DNA from: Artemisia argyi
Taxonomy: Eukaryota; Streptophyta; Magnoliopsida; Asterales; Asteraceae
DNA length: 64,000 nucleotides
Direction: 5' to 3'
NCBI GenBank assembly: GCA_030686995.1
Contig: CM060709.1
Location: 127,564,373 to 127,628,372 of the forward strand
Shown: piece by piece, positions 57,960 to 64,000 of the stretch
Numbering within the stretch: position 1 is the first letter of the stretch
Layout: each line of letters opens with the position of its first letter
The notes under the pieces: model-generated
What the model was told of the DNA's origin: nothing
Database searches by the model: none
Seen by the model: only the letters and a program-made list of their open reading frames with translations
Position numbers and translations under genes: made by a program

Positions 57960-58950
57960 ATGTTTGAACTTTTATCTGTAGATATGACTCAACCCGATAA
58001 CCCATCTGTGATTTCTGCTTTCAGGAGTCATCTTGAAAGAGAAAAACTGACTGGAAAGAATTTCAATGATTGGCACCGTTCGCTCAGAATTGTCTTGAGG
58101 GCGGCCGGTAAGCTAGATTATTTGACCAATGAATGCGAAGCAGAGCCTGCTGCTACTGAACCAGAAGCAGTTAAGGCGGCTTTGAGAGTTGAGCATGCTA
58201 GATTCAATGAGGTTGCTTGTTTAATGCTCACTAGTATGAATGCTCAGTTACAAAAGAAGTTTGAGTACTACTTTCCTAAAGACATGCTTGAAGAACTTCA
58301 AAAGTCTTATGAAAAGTCTCCTGCAGTAGAGTTGTATGATGGTCTTGACAAACTACATAGCTGCAAGCATGGTGATGGTAAACCAGTTGAAGATTATGTG
58401 AATGAGATGAAAGAATACTTTGATCAACTTCACAGAATTGGATTTGGTTATCCCGAGAATGTGCAAGTCAACTTGATCAACAGGTCCCTTAACAAGGACT
58501 TTGCTGGTTTTGTGCAGAACTTCAACATGCATTGCTCGGGGAAGACAATCTCAGAATTACTCGCATTGCTTGTTGATTATGAGAAAGGTCTACCAGCCAA
58601 GGTCAAGGCTCCTACCCCGCAAGTGTTGGCGATTCATGGGGGGGGGGGGGGGGATCCAGAAGAAATAGCATATGAACAAAGGCAAAGGGAAAGGTGATAA
58701 AGGCAAGCAGGCCATGGCCTATCAACCACAACCCAAGATGAAGCAACATCAGCCTAAGCAGAACAAGATGAATCCTCCAAACAAGAAGGATCAGGCTTGT
58801 CACCACTGTCATGAAAAGGGCCATTGGAAGCGCAATTGTCCTCTCTACATTCATGACTTGCGACAGAAGAAGCAGGGTAATGAAGCTGGTAACCCCAGTA
58901 CTTCAGGTGCATTCTTTATGATTGAATTATTCACTCTACTCCTAAATTGA
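57960..58950 (+). pseudogene. Copia gag (C5), frameshift at a G16 run
   Basis: An ATG at 57960, or more likely 57984 (TQPDNPSVISAF), opens the gag: KLTGKNFNDWHRSLRIVLRA, SYEKSPAVELYDGLDKL, KPVEDYVNEMKEYFDQL and LLALLVDYEKGLP (UBN2-type capsid). The frame is lost at a homopolymer of 16 G (58638-58653). The correct continuation (58672-58950) carries a Lys-rich stretch and the zinc knuckle CHHCHEKGHWKRNC; a stop (58666) lies between. About 320 residues if intact. Confidence 0.8.
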
Positions 58951-60243
58951 ATTCATGGGTATATGATACGGGATGTGGCATTCATATTTGCAATACTTTG
59001 CAGGGGTTTAGAGTTGAGAGAAAGTTGGCCTATGGAGATCAATTCTTGCACGTGGATAACGAAGCACATGCAGAAGTTGAAGCTATAGGAGTTTTTAATT
59101 TAGTGTTGCCTTAGGGCTTAGTACTATCTTTAAATAATTGTCATTATGCACCATCAATTGTTATAGGTGTAATTTCATTTTCATATTTGTTGAACCTTGG
59201 TTTTGATCATACTATTACTAACAATGGAATTTCAGTTTCTTTAAATGGTATTTTTTATTTTAATGCTATTGCTGTGAATGGTATTTTTGAGATTGATATG
59301 AATGATAATGATAATGATAATGCTTTTGTTAAAAATAATTCAATGTATAGCATCAATAATAAGAGAATCAAGAAAGGTCTAGATTCGTCTTATCTTTGGC
59401 ATTGTCGACTTGCTCACATGATGGGCTTTTAGAAAAGATCAACGATGAATCATTTGATAAGTGCGAATCTTGTATTGCTGGGAAGATGACAAAGAAACCC
59501 TTTAAGAATAGGATTGAAAGGGATAATGATCTACTTGCTCTTATTCACACAGATGTGTGTGGACCACTTAGACATGTGTCAAGGAGAGGTGCTAGCTACT
59601 TCTTTGCATTTACGGATGTTACAGCCGTTATGGTTATGTTTATTTACTTAAACATAAGCATGAGGTATTTGAAACATTCAAAGTGTTTAAAGCAGAAGTA
59701 GAGTTGCAACTTGGAAAGAAGATTAAAGCTCTTCGATCCGATAGAGGTGGTGAATACCTGAGTCAAGAGTTTATAGATTACTTAGCAAAGGAGGGAATTT
59801 TCCAGCACCTTACTTCTCCATATACTCCATAACAAAATGATGTATCTGAGAGAAGGAATCGTACATTGCAAGACATGATACGATCTATGTATAATCTAAC
59901 AACTCTTCCTTTTTCGTTTTGGGATTATGCCTTAGAATCTGTGGTTCGCATTCTAAATATGGTTCCAACAAAGAAGTTTAATAAGACACCATATGAGTTA
60001 TGGACTGGAAAAGCTCCTAACTTGTCTTATCTAAAGGTCTGGGGTTGTGAGGCGTATGTTAAATGTGACTCAGCAGACAAACTCCAACAAAGATCTGTAG
60101 AGTGCATCTTCATAGGATACCCTAAGGAAACTATGGGTTACTACTTTTATTACCCAACTGAAAACAAAGTTTTTGTTGCAAGGTATGGAGACTTCTTGGA
60201 AAAAGGAGCTCATATCTCAAGAATTCAGTGGGAGAGTATATGA
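58951..60243 (+). pseudogene. Copia protease and integrase (C5)
   Basis: Protease active site Y-D-T-G-C-G at about 58963-58980; then GAG-pre-integrase YLWHCRLAH with C-E-S-C-I-A-G-K (59390-59490); integrase core with D (IHTDVCGP, about 59545), D (SDRGGEYLS, about 59738) and E (SERRNRT, about 59845); C-terminal LSYLKVWGCEAYVK. Stops at about 59113 and 59830 and several frameshifts (59431, 59701). Confidence 0.75.
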
Positions 60244-61399
60244 TCTGGAAGACGATCAAGATGATGTAACACCTTCTGAAAACACTAGCCAACTTCCTGT
60301 GGAACCTGAAAGTTTAGGTCCTCCACCTGAAGTTGAAGTGGTTCCCATTCGAAGGTCAACTAGACCTGTGAAATCTCCTGAACGTCTATTTCTTAACGTA
60401 GAGTGCAAGGAAACTATACTAGGGGATCTTGATGAACCTACTAGTTATAGAGCTGCCATGAATGGTCCTGAAAAGGAGAAATGGCAGGTTGCTATGAATG
60501 GGGAAATGCAATCCATGAAAGACAAAGAAGTCTGGGAAGAAGTAGAGCTGCCTCCGGGTGCCCAGTTAGTTGGAAGTAAATGGCTCTACAAGAAAAAGAT
60601 TGATATGGATGGCATTGTACACACCTATAAGGTCCGTTTGGTAGCTAAAGGCTATACTCAAACTTTTGGTGTTGACTATGAGGAGACCTTTTCTCCTGTA
60701 GCTGACATTAGGGCTATTAGGATTCTTATAGCCATAGCCGCTTACTATGACTATGCGATTTGGCAAATGGATGTCAAAACCGCCTTCTTAAATGGTCGCC
60801 TAGATAAAGAAATCTATATGGCGCAGCCTGAGGGGTTTGTGAATCCAGAATTCCCAAATCATGTATGCAAACTTCAAAGATCCATTTATGGATTGAAGCA
60901 AGCATCACGATAATGGAATAAGAGATTTGATAGTGAGATTAAAAAGTATGGATTCACTCAAAATCTTGATGATCCATGTGTATATCACAAAGCTAGTGGG
61001 AGTGATGTAATTTTCCTTATTTTATATGTTGATGACATATTGATCGGAAAAGACATTCCAAGTTTGCAAAAGGTTAAGGCATATCTTGGAAAGTGTTTTT
61101 CTATGAAAGATTTATGGGAAGCTGCATTCATTATGGGAATCAAGATATATAGAGATAGATCTCAGCGATTAATTGGATTAAGCCAAAGTGCTTACATTGA
61201 TAAAATATTGAAGAGATTCAATATGCAAAATTTCAAGAAGGGATATTTGCCAATGCAAGAACAACATGGCTTGAGTAGCAAAGTTTGTGCTTCAACACCT
61301 GCAGAGGTGCAACGCATGAAGAGAGTCCCTTATGCTTTGGCTGTGGGATCTATTATGTATGTGGTGAAAAGCACAAGGCCTGATATGGCATTTGCTTAG
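60173..61399 (+). pseudogene. Copia reverse transcriptase (C5)
   Basis: Pre-RT linker PIRRSTRPVKSP, then VGSKWLYKKK, KGYTQTFGVDYEETFSPVA, the first catalytic Asp in WQMDVKTAFLNG, QRSIYGLKQASR, a stop at 60911-60913, and YVDDILI at about 61027-61047. Continues with LIGLSQSAYIDKILKRF and SIMYVVKSTRPDMAFA before a stop at 61397-61399. Confidence 0.8.
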
Positions 61400-62017
61400 A
61401 ATTTAACCAGTCGATATTAGCAGAATCCAGGTGAAGCTCACTGGACTGCTGTTAAGAATATTCTTAAGTACCTTAGGGCTACTAAAGATATGTTCTTAGT
61501 TTATGGGGGTACTCCATCTGCAGAACTTGATGTTACAGGTTACTGCGATACTTCTTGGAAATGTGATAAGGATGATACAAAGTCTCAGACGGGTTATGTC
61601 TTTGTCATTAATGGAGGAGATGTGGATTGGAGGAGCAGAAAGCAGAGTACACTAGCAATGTCTGCAACAGAAAGTGAGTATATAGCTGCTTCAGAAGCTG
61701 CAATGGAAGCTGTTTGGATTAGGAAGTTTGTTTCAGGGCTTGGGGTTATGCCTTCGATTCAAATACCTATAAAAATGTATTGCGACAACTCAGCAGCAAT
61801 TACATTTGCCAATGAACCTGGAATCATGAAAGGCACCAGACATTTCCCGATTAATCATCACTATGTTCAAGAACAAGTCGAAATAGGTGAAATCGAAATG
61901 CTCAAAGTTCACACAGATGAAAACTTAGCAGACCAGTTAACAAAGCCTCTACCTGGCACCAAACTCTATAGGCATGCTGAAGGCATAGGACTTCGTTTGG
62001 CTGAAGCCCATTTGTGA
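61400..62017 (+). pseudogene. Copia RNase H (C5)
   Basis: After stops in NLTSRY-stop-QNPG (61397-61422) the frame is open from about 61490: VTGYCDTSWKCD, KSQTGYVFVINGG, ATESEYIAASEA, MYCDNSAAITFAN and KVHTDENLADQLTKPLPG, ending at 62017. The acidic catalytic positions are visible. Confidence 0.8.
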
Positions 62018-64000
62018 TTAGTATTTGGATAAGGGATGTAATGTACAATTATTATTTTAATGAAATAAAATATTGGTTATGTTTATTTATTCATTGTCTT
62101 AATAATATATCCTATATTTGCATGTTTAAATCCATGAATAAATTATTATTCTAAATTGTCCATTGTCGATTACTGATATGGGAATATCATTAAACTAAGA
62201 GGTCAACAAGTCAAACAGCTTAGGCCAATTCTCCGGTGAGTTTAGTGTTTCCCCGGATCGTTAGATCCCAACGAGGCGTGAAATCTGAAATAAAACGACT
62301 TTGAGATCAAGTGAATTGAACAGGAAAAGGGTTTAAGTGATTGTACTACTGAAATATAAGTGTGAATAGCTTTAATAAGCTATATCAACTAATACGTGAA
62401 ATCAGATAAGTACAAGTGAAAAGAGACTGGAAAACGTAAACATTTAATAATTAAACGTAAACAAAAACAACATTAACTATAGTAGGAGTTTGCAAGCCTT
62501 AGGGGCTTAAATGTAAATTAAATAAACTTGAAATATTTATTTTAATATTACTAATTTATTTAAAATTTAATAAAACCTAAAAATGTAAAAAGATATAAAT
62601 TATACGTTTATATTTAAGTAAACGTAAACGTATGAAATTTAAACGTGAATTCTGTAAAATATGACTTCCACAAATATGAAAATTATATTTTTGGAATCCT
62701 AAACTTATTAGAAAATTATTAGAAAATTAAAATTATTTTTATAACTATTTAATTAATTATTATTATTTAATAACTATTTTTAATTAGTTAATAATTCACT
62801 AATAAATAGAAAAATATAAAATAAGTCTAGAAATACAAATTTAAAATTTCTAAAAGTCTAAAATATTATAAAACTTATTTTAAAACTAAAATTATATTTT
62901 TCACACTATTTATCTATTTATTATTAATTAATTATTATTTAACTAATTATATTGATTTAAATTATTATAAATACTAAAAAAGACTTAGATAATTATGAAA
63001 AATTTTATATATCTAATTAACCATTACAGGAATCCTAATAATTTATAAAAATTTTATATTATGTATTTTTAATCTAATTTACTAATTATTATTCTATTTA
63101 TTAATTATTTATCAATTAAACTAATTATATTATTAAAAATAGAAAATTAACAGTATAAATCCTAGAAAAATTTATAAAATTGTTTTACCTTATATAAAAG
63201 CTATAAAAATTATAAAAACTATGTGGTACTTTATAAAATATAATTATGCTATTTAATTCTTATTTATTAATTAATTATTAATTTAACTAATATTAATTCT
63301 AAATAATACCAAATGACAAAGGAAAATTCTGGAAAAATTTATAAAATTACTTTAATATATAAGAGATTTAATAAAAATTTAAAATAGCAGAAGTGCTTAG
63401 AAATAAGCTAAAAAGAAAATTAAATAGATAATTTCTATTAAATAGAAGCTATCATTATAATTAAGTTTGTTCTTTTCTGGTTTTTCTTTTATAAAACTAA
63501 TAAAATACTTAAAATAAGAAACTTTAATAAAGGGAAATAATTTATGAACTCAGAATAAGCACTAAGAGTGCTTATTACCAAAACAGTTGACCAAGTTTGA
63601 CTACATTAAGAAATAAGCTCAACTGAGCTTGTGTGGGGTCCACAAGGTGTATTCTGGTTTCCTGAATTATGTGAACTATTATGAGTGAGTTTCAATCAAA
63701 TAAGCTCAACAAATAAGCCACACAACAGCAATAAGCACTTGCTTATTGTTGTTACTGAGACAGATTTGGGACAAAGATCCAAGCTGATTCAAAGTGGGTC
63801 CCAGTGGTGCAAAGGTCAGACCAAGGGTCAAGTATCACTCCCTGGTAGGAGGGGGGTTGGGAGAAACAAAATTGGAACAAGTGGGACCACAGTGGTGGTC
63901 ACAATCAACCACCAAAGTGGTGGTTTGTGGTGGTGATGGACTGTGTAGCAGGGCATCATTTTGCCCTGCAGTTGTGTTCTAGGGGCAAATTTGTCCACTA
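62018..64000. other. AT-rich stretch with a dyad cluster
   Basis: No gene. AT-rich from 62500 to 63540. At 63391-63750 the word AATAAGCNC / GNGCTTATT recurs several times, including a near-perfect palindrome at 63554-63576 and AATAAGCACTTGCTTATT at 63730-63747. This may be part of another LTR. Frames at 63685 and 63794 are unsupported. Confidence 0.45.

Larger units (their letters stand above)
55735..62017 (+). mobile_element. C5: decayed Copia element, 3' LTR not found
   Basis: Plus-strand order: LTR region, perfect PBS, long leader, gag, protease, integrase, RT, RNase H. All coding parts are recognisable but broken by frameshifts and stops. No sequence after 62017 matches the 5' LTR, so the 3' end is deleted or truncated. 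Lineage differs from C3 by its short gag. Confidence 0.75.

Noticed and set aside
62018..62300. 3' LTR of C5
   Set aside because: Searched by eye for the C5 LTR ends and inner words; no match, so not annotated.
1..64000. Endogenous pararetrovirus, tRNA, rRNA or CRISPR array
   Set aside because: No movement-protein or caulimovirid RT pattern, no cloverleaf apart from the SINE head, no spaced direct repeats.

Overview
Plant nuclear DNA, almost wholly nested LTR retrotransposons with some DNA transposons and MITEs. No host protein gene, tRNA, rRNA or CRISPR array could be supported. The Copia proteins and the large ORF after RNase H in one element resemble, from memory of such sequences, those common in Asteraceae genomes, so a composite-family dicot is my best guess (inference). 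All positions and motifs were read by eye.

Layout. (1) 1-7857: element C1 (minus strand), a Copia-derived element with 5' LTR, PBS, decayed gag, ORF2 and ORF3 but no pol; its 3' end lies off the left edge. (2) 7858-10353: tail of a relative, C4 (plus strand): ORF3, polypurine tract, 3' LTR. (3) 10774-42357: a third relative, C2 (minus strand), 31.6 kb between matching GTGTA target duplications. It has been opened by three later insertions: G1, a Gypsy element with gag and protease only (12347-20267, TSD AGGTG, inside ORF3); C3, a Copia element with gag, pol and extra ORFs (25557-38788, TSD ATAGT, inside gag); and a 542-bp MITE (41804-42345) in the LTR. Without these C2 is about 9.9 kb. (4) 42363-49922: Copia and Gypsy fragments, a solo LTR, a TRIM-like element, MITEs and a SINE. 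(5) 50166-52013: two hAT-type elements with 8-bp TSDs. (6) 52022-55700: non-coding. (7) 55735-62017: C5, a decayed Copia element on the plus strand. (8) 62018-64000: AT-rich non-coding DNA with one more dyad cluster.

Most notable. C1, C2 and C4 form a pol-less Copia-derived family, LTR-gag-ORF2-ORF3-LTR. ORF2 resembles the plant transposon protein family (Transposase_32-like). ORF3 is a small protein with a SUMO-interaction-like IDLT motif and a conserved C-x-C-C-x-H-N-R block. In C1 and C2 a short dyad-symmetric motif, different in each element but constant within it, lies just upstream of the LTR TATA box, again upstream of a spliced leader for ORF2, and again upstream of ORF3. The elements therefore look like three transcription units marked with a private DNA motif. 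Unrelated LTR elements here (G1, C3, a solo LTR, C5) also carry private motif clusters in their promoters. This recalls the motif/anti-silencing-protein coevolution described for Arabidopsis VANDAL elements; the comparison is a hypothesis.
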